Origin: Mycobacterium sp. GA-2829
GTDB lineage: Bacteria > Actinomycetota > Actinomycetes > Mycobacteriales > Mycobacteriaceae
Assembly (NCBI RefSeq): GCF_001499965.1
Contig: NZ_LQIT01000021.1
Coordinates: forward strand, 1-64,000
Direction: 5' to 3'
Length of the DNA stretch: 64,000 bases
Shown: positions 50,626-64,000 of the stretch, piece by piece
Position numbering within the stretch: position 1 is the stretch's first letter
Layout: each line of letters begins with the position of its first letter
Translations under genes and position numbers: made by a program
The notes under the pieces: model-generated
The model's database searches: none
What the model was told of the DNA's origin: nothing
The model's input: only the letters and a program-made list of their open reading frames with translations

Positions 50626-50683
50626 CGAGCAGACACAGATTCGCGTGAATCGCCGCGCGATCACGCGAATCTGTGTCTGTTCG
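50626..50683. repeat. Intergenic palindromic repeat, copy C
   Basis: Two 23-base arms (CGAGCAGACACAGATTCGCG... at 50626-50648, complement at 50661-50683) pair with one mismatch around a 12-base loop. Sequence differs from copies A and B, but architecture and intergenic position are alike. It lies between fadE8 and echA4. Confidence 0.8.
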
Positions 50684-50693
50684 CGGAAAACCG

Positions 50694-52322
50694 TCATGCC
50701 TTGACCAGCGCGCGGTCGATGATCGGGTCGAGGTCGAGCCCGACGGGCAGCGTGCCGAACGCCCCGCCCCAGCGGCGGTCCAATCGCGTGGCGAGGAACG
50801 CCTCGGCGACGGCGGGGTGGCCGTGCCGGACCAGCAGCGCTGCCTGCAGCGCCAGGCAGATGTCCTCGGCGACCTTGCGGGCCCGGTACTGGATGGTCTC
50901 GACGTCGCCGAGCGCCTGCTTGAGTTCGTCGACGTGCACACCGAGGCGCGGATCGTCACCGGAGACCTGCGCGAGCTCGTCGAACAGCACCTCGACGCTG
51001 TCGGGGCGGGTGACCATGGCGCGCAACGTGTCCAGCGCGCTGACGTTGCCGGAACCCTCCCAGATACCCATCAGTGGCGCCTCGCGGTAGAGCCGCGGCA
51101 TCCCCGAGTCCTCGACGTAACCGTTGCCGCCCAGGCATTCCATCGCCTCCGCGGCGTGCGGGGTGGCGCGTTTGCACACCCAGTACTTCGCGGCGGCCAG
51201 GCCGATCCGGCGCAGCAGCGCCTCCCGGGCGTCGCCGCGCACGGCGGCGTCGGTGGCGCCGGCCATCCGCATCGCGACCATCGTGGCGGCCTCGGCCTCG
51301 ACGGCCAGGTCGGCGATCACGTTGCGCATCAGCGGTTGGTCGATGAGGTGTGCGCCGAAGGCCGTGCGGTGCTGGGCGTGGTGGACGGCGCGGGTGAGCC
51401 CGTTGCGCATGCTCGTCGCGCTGCCCAGCGTGCAGTCCAGCCGGGTGAGGTTGACCATCTCGATGATGGTCGGGACCCCGCGGCCCTCCTCGCCGACCAG
51501 CCACGCGGTGGCGCCGTCGTACTCGACCTCGCTGGAGGCGTTGGCGTGGTTGCCGAGCTTGTCCTTGAGGCGCTGCAACAACATTCGGTTGCGGGTGCCG
51601 TCGGGCAAAATGCGCGGCAGGAAGAAGCAGGAGAGCCCGCCTGGCGCCTGGGCGAGCACCAGGAAGATGTCGCACATCGGCGCGGAGGTGAACCACTTGT
51701 GCCCGGTCAGCGAGTAGGTGCCGTCGGCGTTGGGGACCGCCTGGGTGGTGCCCGCGCGCACGTCGGAGCCGCCCTGCTTCTCGGTCATCGACATGCCCGC
51801 GGTGATGCCGGGTTTCGTCGACGGCACCTTCAGTTCGGGGTCGTACACCCGGCTGGTCAGCAGCGGTTCGTAGACCGCGGCGAGTTCGGGGTTGAACCGC
51901 AGCGCAGGGACGACGGCGTAGGTCATCGAGATCGGGCAGATGTGGCCGGGTTCGGGTGTCCACACCGACGTCTTGGCCGCGCGGACGACGTGGGCGCCGG
52001 GGCGGTCGTCGGCCCACGGCGCCGCGTGCAGACCGTGGGCGATCGCGGTCTCCATGAGCGAGTGGTAGGCCGGGTCGAACTCGACCTCGTCGACGCGGTG
52101 GCCGACCCGGTCGTGGGTGTGCAGCACGGGACGGTTGCGATCGGCGAGCTCACCCCAGCGCTGGGCCTGCGCGCTGCCGGCGAGCGCTCCCAATTCCACG
52201 ACCTCATCGAGGCCCCACTCCCCGCCTTCGCGGATCAGCGCCTCGGTGAGCACCGGCGAGGTGGCCGGGTTGTGGTCCGTCAGCGGCGGGACCTGGTTGG
52301 TGACGACATGCGTGTCGGGCAT
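50694..52322 (-). CDS. fadE8: AidB-like acyl-CoA dehydrogenase FadE8
   Basis: This 542-residue flavoprotein is longer than typical acyl-CoA dehydrogenases and matches the AidB branch: MTEKQGGSDVRAGTTQA, GHKWFTSAPMCDIFLVLAQA, CLGGNGYVEDSGMPRLYREAPLMGIWEGSGNV. It probably oxidises an unusual acyl-CoA; AidB itself also binds DNA. ATG 52322 is used; the upstream frame overlaps the promoter. It leads the operon fadE8-echA4-PaaX-echA5. Confidence 0.92.
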   Translation of the reverse strand: MPDTHVVTNQVPPLTDHNPATSPVLTEALIREGGEWGLDEVVELGALAGSAQAQRWGELADRNRPVLHTHDRVGHRVDEVEFDPAYHSLMETAIAHGLHAAPWADDRPGAHVVRAAKTSVWTPEPGHICPISMTYAVVPALRFNPELAAVYEPLLTSRVYDPELKVPSTKPGITAGMSMTEKQGGSDVRAGTTQAVPNADGTYSLTGHKWFTSAPMCDIFLVLAQAPGGLSCFFLPRILPDGTRNRMLLQRLKDKLGNHANASSEVEYDGATAWLVGEEGRGVPTIIEMVNLTRLDCTLGSATSMRNGLTRAVHHAQHRTAFGAHLIDQPLMRNVIADLAVEAEAATMVAMRMAGATDAAVRGDAREALLRRIGLAAAKYWVCKRATPHAAEAMECLGGNGYVEDSGMPRLYREAPLMGIWEGSGNVSALDTLRAMVTRPDSVEVLFDELAQVSGDDPRLGVHVDELKQALGDVETIQYRARKVAEDICLALQAALLVRHGHPAVAEAFLATRLDRRWGGAFGTLPVGLDLDPIIDRALVKA

Positions 52323-52330
52323 GTCTGCAG

Positions 52331-52359
52331 TGTTACACCTCAGCCGACAACCGCACAAG
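52331..52359 (-). promoter_or_regulatory. Candidate fadE8 promoter
   Basis: On the minus strand TTGTGC and TAACAC are separated by 17 bases just upstream of fadE8, with the -10 only about nine bases from the ATG. The transcript would have almost no leader. Coordinates are approximate. Confidence 0.4.
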
Positions 52360-52370
52360 AGTTGTAATGA

Positions 52371-52376
52371 CATACT
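52371..52376 (+). promoter_or_regulatory. -10 element of a leaderless cupin gene
   Basis: CATACT ends seven bases before the GTG start at 52383, the spacing expected when transcription begins at the start codon. No clear -35 was seen. It lies in the divergent promoter region shared with fadE8. Confidence 0.45.
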
Positions 52377-52382
52377 GACCGG

Positions 52383-52724
52383 GTGCAACCGAACTCCGCC
52401 GTCTCCGCCGCCACGCTCGCCCTCGACCACGAACCCGTCCCGGACGATCAGGTGACCGAAGGCAACCCCACCACCGCCGTCCGCACGCTCACCGATTTCG
52501 GCGGCGTCGAGGTCGGCGTCTGGGAGATGAGCGTCGGCGGGATGCGTGACGTCGAGGCCGACGAGGTGTTCGTCGTGCTCAGCGGGTCAGCGCGGGTCGA
52601 GTTCGCCGACGACAGCCCGACGCTCAACCTCGAGACCGGCGACGTCGTCCGGCTCGCGGCAGGCGCCCAGACGGTCTGGACGGTCACCGAGCCCCTCCGC
52701 AAGGTCTATCTCACCGCCGGCTGA
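52383..52724 (+). CDS. Cupin-domain protein
   Basis: This 113-residue protein from GTG 52383 has a single cupin barrel (VGVWEMSVGGMRDVEADEVFVVLSGSARVEFADDSPTLNLETGDVVRLAAGAQTVWTVTEPLRKVYL), similar to DUF861/EutQ-like small cupins. It lacks the classic metal-binding HxH motif, so it may bind a small molecule. It is divergent from fadE8. Its last 138 bases overlap the predicted 3' end of the membrane-protein gene on the other strand. Confidence 0.8.
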   Translation: MQPNSAVSAATLALDHEPVPDDQVTEGNPTTAVRTLTDFGGVEVGVWEMSVGGMRDVEADEVFVVLSGSARVEFADDSPTLNLETGDVVRLAAGAQTVWTVTEPLRKVYLTAG

Positions 52725-53771
52725 CGTCCGCGATCGCCGCCGGGCGTCGTAGCGGTTCAACGCGAACACCGCCGCGGCCGCGAACGCCCAGCCCAGCAGG
52801 ATGTCGACGACGTAGTGCTCGGCGGTGTAGACCAGCGTGAACGCCATCACCAGCACGTAGGCGACCAGCAGCGGCCGCCACCGGCGATGCAGGCGGTGCC
52901 ACAGGAACGCCGCGATCGCGGCGGTCATCCCGGCGTGCAACGACGGGATCGCCGCCACCAGGTTGACGTTGGCCTGCCCCTGATCGATCAGCGCGCTGGC
53001 CGAGTGCAGGTTCATCGCACCCCACCCGCGGCCGACGATCCGCTCGACCCACTGGTTCGCCCCGTCCTGACTGGACTGCATCGCACCGAGCACACCGCCG
53101 TCGGGCACCCCGCGCGCCGAGCGGAACATGCACGACGGACCGGACGGGCCGTCGGCCACGTCGGCGGCGGTGCAGCGCGCCGCGGCCCACGGCGGTGCGG
53201 CGGGCACCAGGGCGTAGACGATCAGCCCGGCGACGTTGAGCCCCACGAAGAGCCGGACGAACGCCTTCCACTCCTCGCGGTTGCGCAGCCACAGCACCCC
53301 GGCGATCACGTACGGCAGGATGAAGAACGACATGTAGACGGTGCTGATGCCGATCTCCCACACCGGTGGTTTGGGTTGCTTCAGCCGCTCCTGCAGCCAG
53401 ACCGTCGGCATGGTGCCGAAGAACAGCCACCGGTCGGCATCGGCCTGCCAGTGCCACAGGGTCGGCCGCCCGATGAGGGTGGCCGCGCCGCGGCTGAGGT
53501 CGTAGGCCAGCAGCAGCAGCGCGAACGGCAGCCAGTCGCGGATCACGTACAGCATCCGGCGGCTCTGTCCGATGCTGGCGGCCATCAATCCGGAGGCGAT
53601 GTAGATCAGCAGCCATTCGCGGTTGAACGCGAAGCCGTGGGTGGCGGTCCGGTAGATCACGAAGGCCGCCCAGGCCGCGATCGCCGTCCACCGCGCGATC
53701 TTCCACCGGCGCTCCCTCGACGTGGCGTCGGGTCGCGTCAGCACAATCGACGGCTGGTCAATCGCGGACAC
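52587..53771 (-). CDS. PAP2-like (AUR1-type) integral membrane protein
   Basis: This 394-residue protein from GTG 53771 has about eight membrane segments and the conserved residues of the inositol phosphorylceramide synthase/PAP2_3 family: AAIPSLHAGMTAAIAAF and VYTAEHYVVDILLGWAFA, which carry the two catalytic histidines and the aspartate. It may transfer or hydrolyse a phospho-head group of an envelope lipid. The C-terminal 45 or so residues after RRSRTSAGG are encoded antisense to the cupin gene and look random, so the stop position is unusual. Confidence 0.8.
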   Translation of the reverse strand: MSAIDQPSIVLTRPDATSRERRWKIARWTAIAAWAAFVIYRTATHGFAFNREWLLIYIASGLMAASIGQSRRMLYVIRDWLPFALLLLAYDLSRGAATLIGRPTLWHWQADADRWLFFGTMPTVWLQERLKQPKPPVWEIGISTVYMSFFILPYVIAGVLWLRNREEWKAFVRLFVGLNVAGLIVYALVPAAPPWAAARCTAADVADGPSGPSCMFRSARGVPDGGVLGAMQSSQDGANQWVERIVGRGWGAMNLHSASALIDQGQANVNLVAAIPSLHAGMTAAIAAFLWHRLHRRWRPLLVAYVLVMAFTLVYTAEHYVVDILLGWAFAAAAVFALNRYDARRRSRTSAGGEIDLAEGLGDRPDRLGACREPDDVAGLEVERRAVVGELDPR

Positions 53772-53865
53772 TGGGGCCTTTCGGAGTCGGGGCTGGCCCG
53801 AGTCAGCCTAGTTAACCCCTTGGATACCCGCCGTTCGATGTCTGTTCGGTATCGAAGTGTGACAA

Positions 53866-54615
53866 TCAGACGTTCTCGCGCAGGAACGCGATGTCGTCCT
53901 TGCGGCCCTCGTCTGAGGTCTCACAGATCACGGGCGCATCGGCGGCCTGCACCACCGCGGCGAGCAGTTGGGGGTCGATCTGGCCGTTGCCGAAGTTGGC
54001 GTGCCGGTCGGCCCCCGACCCCGCGGCATCGCGGGAGTCGTTGCAGTGCACCAGGTCGATGCGGCCGGTGATGCGCTTGATCCGGGAGACGGCGTCGACG
54101 AGCGCCTCCCCCGCCGCCCACGCGTGGCAGGTGTCGAGGCAGAAGCCGATGCCGAAGTCACCGATGTGGTCCCACAGTCGCCCGATGGTGTCGAAGTACC
54201 GGGCCATCGCGTGGTCGCCGCCCGCGGTGTTCTCCAGATAGACGGGCACCGTGGTCTCGAGCCGGTCGAGCGCCTTGGCCCACCGCTCGAACCCGGCCTC
54301 CATGTCCTTGTCGTCGGCGTGCCCGCCGTGCACGATCACCGCTGTCGCGCCGACCTCGGCGGCCGCGTCGCAGGTGTCCTGCAGGATCTTGCGCGACGGG
54401 ATGCGCACCCGGTTGTTCGCCGACGCGACGTTGATCAGGTACGGCGCGTGCACGTAGAGCGGGATGCTCGAGGCCTTCAGCGCGTCGGCGTCCTCGCGGG
54501 GTTTGGGTTTCTTCCAACTCTGCGGGTCACCGAGGAAGAACTGCACGACGTCGGCGCCGTCCTCCTGGGCGGCGGCCAGTGGGTCGTCACTGCGGACGTG
54601 GGAACCGATGAGCAC
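53866..54615 (-). CDS. end: Endonuclease IV (AP endonuclease)
   Basis: This 249-residue TIM-barrel nuclease carries the zinc-ligand motifs [50 protein letters not shown] and CETSDEG. It cleaves DNA 5' to abasic sites in base-excision repair. It matches Rv0670 in position near rpoC. Confidence 0.94.
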   Translation of the reverse strand: MLIGSHVRSDDPLAAAQEDGADVVQFFLGDPQSWKKPKPREDADALKASSIPLYVHAPYLINVASANNRVRIPSRKILQDTCDAAAEVGATAVIVHGGHADDKDMEAGFERWAKALDRLETTVPVYLENTAGGDHAMARYFDTIGRLWDHIGDFGIGFCLDTCHAWAAGEALVDAVSRIKRITGRIDLVHCNDSRDAAGSGADRHANFGNGQIDPQLLAAVVQAADAPVICETSDEGRKDDIAFLRENV

Positions 54616-54675
54616 GAGGCCAGTCTAGAGACGCCCACCGACACCCGACACTGGCCAAGTCTGGGTATAGCGTCA

Positions 54676-54681
54676 TAAACT
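54676..54681 (+). promoter_or_regulatory. -10 element of the MDR gene
   Basis: TAAACT ends seven bases before the ATG at 54689, suggesting a leaderless transcript. A second -10-like sequence (TATAGC) lies eight bases upstream. No convincing -35 was seen. Confidence 0.35.
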
Positions 54682-54688
54682 CAGCGTC

Positions 54689-55669
54689 ATGAAGCATCTC
54701 CAATTGACCCGGTTCGGCAGGCCCGAGGATTCGGTCGACCTGATCGACAGCCCACCACCCACACCGGCGGCCGGCCAGGTCGCGGTCCGCCTCGAAGCCG
54801 CGGCGATCAACCCGTCGGACATCCTGCTCATCGCCGGCAGATACCTCGTCCGCCCTCAGCCGCCCGCGGGCGTCGGCGCCGAAGGGGTCGGCATCGTCGA
54901 GGAGGCCGGCGCGGACGTGGACCGTGACATCGTCGGGAAGCGCGTCCTCCTCCTGCCCACGTACGAATCCGGCACCTGGTCGGAGTCCGTGGTCGTCCCC
55001 CGCGAGGACGTCGTCGAGGCGCCCGCCGGCGATCCGCTGCAGCTGGCCATGGTCACGATCAACCCCGTCACCGCCCATCTGCTGCTGGAGCGGGCCGATC
55101 TGCACCCCGGCGACTGGGTGGGCCAGACGGCCGCGAACTCGGCGGTCGGCCGCCTGGTCGTCGCACTGGCCCGGCGCCGCGGCATCAAGACACTCAACGT
55201 GGTCCGGCGCGAGGAGGCCGCGGCCGAGATCCGCGACGCCGGCGGCGATGTCGTGCTCGTCAGCGGCCGCACCCTGGCCGACGACATCGCCCGTGAACTC
55301 GGCGACCGACAGCTCCGGCTCGTCCTCGACCCGCTGGGCGGAACCCACGCGGCCGAACTGGTCGACGCCCTCGAATTCGGCGGCACCGCAATCACATACG
55401 GTTCGCTGACCGGCGCACCGACCGGCCCGTCGACCGCGGCCCTGATCGGCAAGGAGGTCCGGTTCACCGGGTTCTGGCTCGGCAACTGGTACTTCCGCGC
55501 ACCCCGCCACGAGATCGTCGGAACCCTGTCGTACCTCGCGCAACTGGTCGCCGACGGCGAACTGCAGGTCCCGGTCGAGGCCACCTACAGTCTGGACGAC
55601 CATCAGAAGGCGTTCGCGCACGCACAGGCCACCGAACGCGGCGGCAAGGTGCTCTTCACGTTCGACTGA
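54689..55669 (+). CDS. Zinc-independent MDR reductase (enoyl reductase/quinone reductase-like)
   Basis: This 326-residue medium-chain dehydrogenase/reductase has an N-terminal GroES-like domain (MKHLQLTRFGRPEDSVDLIDSPPPTPAAGQVAVRLEAAAINPSDILLIAGRY) and an NADPH-binding domain (WVGQTAANSAVGRLVVALARRRGIKTLNVVRREEAAAEI). It lacks the structural-zinc cysteines. The closest kind appears to be mitochondrial-type trans-2-enoyl reductase or quinone oxidoreductase. It is convergent with rpoC. Confidence 0.82.
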   Translation: MKHLQLTRFGRPEDSVDLIDSPPPTPAAGQVAVRLEAAAINPSDILLIAGRYLVRPQPPAGVGAEGVGIVEEAGADVDRDIVGKRVLLLPTYESGTWSESVVVPREDVVEAPAGDPLQLAMVTINPVTAHLLLERADLHPGDWVGQTAANSAVGRLVVALARRRGIKTLNVVRREEAAAEIRDAGGDVVLVSGRTLADDIARELGDRQLRLVLDPLGGTHAAELVDALEFGGTAITYGSLTGAPTGPSTAALIGKEVRFTGFWLGNWYFRAPRHEIVGTLSYLAQLVADGELQVPVEATYSLDDHQKAFAHAQATERGGKVLFTFD

Positions 55670-55674
55670 CCGCG

Positions 55675-55731
55675 CGAGAGTCGGGTTGTGTCACGCCAAT
55701 CGCGAAACAGCGTGCATCAACCCAACACTCG
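55675..55731. repeat. Imperfect intergenic palindrome, copy D
   Basis: Arms of 22 bases (CGAGAGTCGGGTTGTGTCACGC at 55675-55696 is matched by 55710-55731; 17 of 22 pair) flank a 13-base loop. It lies between the convergent MDR and rpoC genes, just before the rpoC terminator. It is similar in plan to copies A to C, but the sequence is distinct. Confidence 0.5.
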
Positions 55732-55746
55732 AGCCCAGACGAAAAA

Positions 55747-55773
55747 GCCCCCGGGACACGAGGTCCCGGGGGC
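55747..55773 (-). terminator. Intrinsic terminator after rpoC
   Basis: An 11-bp stem (GCCCCCGGGAC with GTCCCGGGGGC) around a five-base loop is followed on the minus strand by TTTTTC. It ends the rpoB-rpoC operon 14 bases past the stop. Confidence 0.93.
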
Positions 55774-55786
55774 AAATTCGCACCGA

Positions 55787-59758
<3,972 letters not shown>

Positions 59759-59796
59759 CTAGAAATCTGAAATCAGGCACCACGGCGAGCCGTGAC

Positions 59797-63324
<3,528 letters not shown>

Positions 63325-63505
63325 CTAGGGGGCCGGGGAACCGGACCTTGCGCCGCGTATCTGCGTCGGTTCGGCTGGCATGGCAGCCCGTCCGGACTCT
63401 CCGAAACACGGCACGCGTCTAGATCACTGAGTTTTGAAGGCTCAGGCTGGGACTAGCGTGTCGGGTGCAGGTGAGGTGGGCAGGATGCAGCCAGCGCAAC
63501 GTCCA

Positions 63506-63534
63506 ACGATAGCGCAAGTCCGCCTATTCCTCAA
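63506..63534 (-). promoter_or_regulatory. Proximal candidate rpoB promoter
   Basis: On the minus strand -35 TTGAGG (63529-63534), a 17-base spacer and -10 TATCGT (63506-63511), about 200 bases upstream of rpoB. The interval 63298-63756 holds no convincing gene; a 108-codon plus-strand frame there lacks homology and looks accidental. Confidence 0.5.
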
Positions 63535-63626
63535 CGAGGATCCCTCAACCTCCGTACAACGGCCGCATGACACGACCGATCAGGCGCTGGCTGGCGACCT
63601 CAATCCGTGCATACATGCTGCCCAAC

Positions 63627-63655
63627 AGATTGGCGCGTCAAACGTTCTCCGTCAA
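63627..63655 (-). promoter_or_regulatory. Distal candidate rpoB promoter
   Basis: On the minus strand -35 TTGACG (63650-63655), a 17-base spacer and -10 CAATCT (63627-63632), about 320 bases upstream of rpoB. The -35 is close to consensus. Together with the proximal site it suggests rpoB is read from two promoters. Confidence 0.45.
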
Positions 63656-63756
63656 GAGATAAGCCGATCTTGGTTGTCGCGTCGCGGGCGGTCATCAGCT
63701 TTCGTCAGGATCGCGGCGCAATTTCGGATGAATTGGCCCGCCTCGGCCCGCTTCGC

Positions 63757-63996
63757 CTAGGCGAACATTGCGGTGATTGCCGCTTCCGTCGCCGCAATCC
63801 TTGCCGCGGCGTCCGCGATCTCACCCGCCGTCGGATGTCTGCCGTCGATATCAAAGATGCATGGCACGTGCACAGAAGTGACCTGGGCTTTGTCGCTCTC
63901 GGAGGCGGCCGGGCGCGCTGCAACGCCGTGCGTGAGCACGACGGCGAACGACGCAGTCGACGCGATGACCAGCGATGCCACAACTCGTTTGTCCAT
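63757..63996 (-). CDS. Small secreted protein, function unknown
   Basis: This 79-residue protein starts at ATG 63996 with a clear signal peptide (MDKRVVASLVIASTASFAVVLTHGVAARPAA). The mature part is short (about 50 residues) with one cysteine and a helical C terminus (VPCIFDIDGRHPTAGEIADAAARIAATEAAITAMFA). I recognise no family. The ribosome binding site is outside the window. It lies upstream of rpoB on the same strand, separated by the rpoB promoter region. Confidence 0.55.
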   Translation of the reverse strand: MDKRVVASLVIASTASFAVVLTHGVAARPAASESDKAQVTSVHVPCIFDIDGRHPTAGEIADAAARIAATEAAITAMFA

Positions 63997-64000
63997 GTTG

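Noticed and set aside
50673..52367. 564-codon plus-strand frame opposite fadE8
   Set aside because: Antisense shadow; fadE8 motifs are unambiguous.
63434..63760. 108-codon plus-strand frame in the rpoB upstream region
   Set aside because: No ribosome binding site or domain, and it overlaps both rpoB promoter candidates.

Overview
The window is chromosome of a mycobacterium, most like a rapidly growing Mycolicibacterium. It has very high GC, GTG and TTG starts, a zinc-type S14, the sulfatase atsA inside the ribosomal superoperon, and the gene order rpoB-rpoC-end-fadE8-echA4/5-TetR-rpsL-rpsG-fusA-tuf-mycofactocin genes-rpsJ...rplO. That order matches M. tuberculosis Rv0667 to about Rv0723, reversed here because almost all core genes lie on the minus strand. 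Species cannot be fixed from the sequence alone. All coordinates, motif matches and repeats were read by hand; no search was run.

Layout from left to right. (1) 1-2.1 kb: 5' end of a DUF222/13E12-type protein, an AraC regulator and an SDR. (2) 2.2-16.7 kb: the S10-spc ribosomal protein genes (rpsJ to rpsQ, then rplN to rplO), split by an accessory block of a membrane protein, the arylsulfatase atsA and its formylglycine-generating enzyme, with a divergent TetR gene. The rpsJ and rplN halves each have a readable promoter, and terminators follow rpsQ and rplO. (3) 17-24.4 kb: a lipoprotein carboxylesterase, two tandem cytochrome P450 genes with nearly identical upstream blocks, a TetR/MFS exporter pair and a hydantoin-racemase-like gene. 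(4) 24.4-31.5 kb: a complete mycofactocin cluster mftA-B-C-D-E-F-G with divergent mftR, including the 30-residue precursor mftA. (5) 31.5-40.7 kb: an ECF sigma factor with a VOC partner, a flavin reductase, an arginine/ornithine module (AsnC regulator, DDAH, rocD), a mycofactocin-coupled SDR behind a KstR-like box, a universal stress protein and a cutinase-like enzyme. (6) 40.8-45.4 kb: the str operon rpsL-rpsG-fusA-tuf with promoter, leader and terminator. (7) 45.4-55.7 kb: TetR, four small lipoproteins or secreted proteins, the fadE8-echA4-PaaX-echA5 operon, a cupin gene, a PAP2-like membrane protein, endonuclease IV and an MDR reductase. (8) 55.7-64 kb: rpoC, rpoB with two candidate promoters, and a small secreted protein.

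The functional themes are the translation and transcription core, and a redox layer built around mycofactocin: the biosynthetic cluster, a cofactor-coupled SDR and possibly other local oxidoreductases. The most interesting non-coding signals are a sequence shared by the rpsJ and rpsL leaders, the 34-nt block repeated upstream of both P450 genes, the KstR-like box, a coupled mini-ORF before mftE, several operator-like inverted repeats beside TetR genes, and dispersed intergenic palindromes. I saw no CRISPR array, tRNA, rRNA or insertion sequence. No clearly new multi-gene system stands out; the strongest specialised system, mycofactocin, is a known one.
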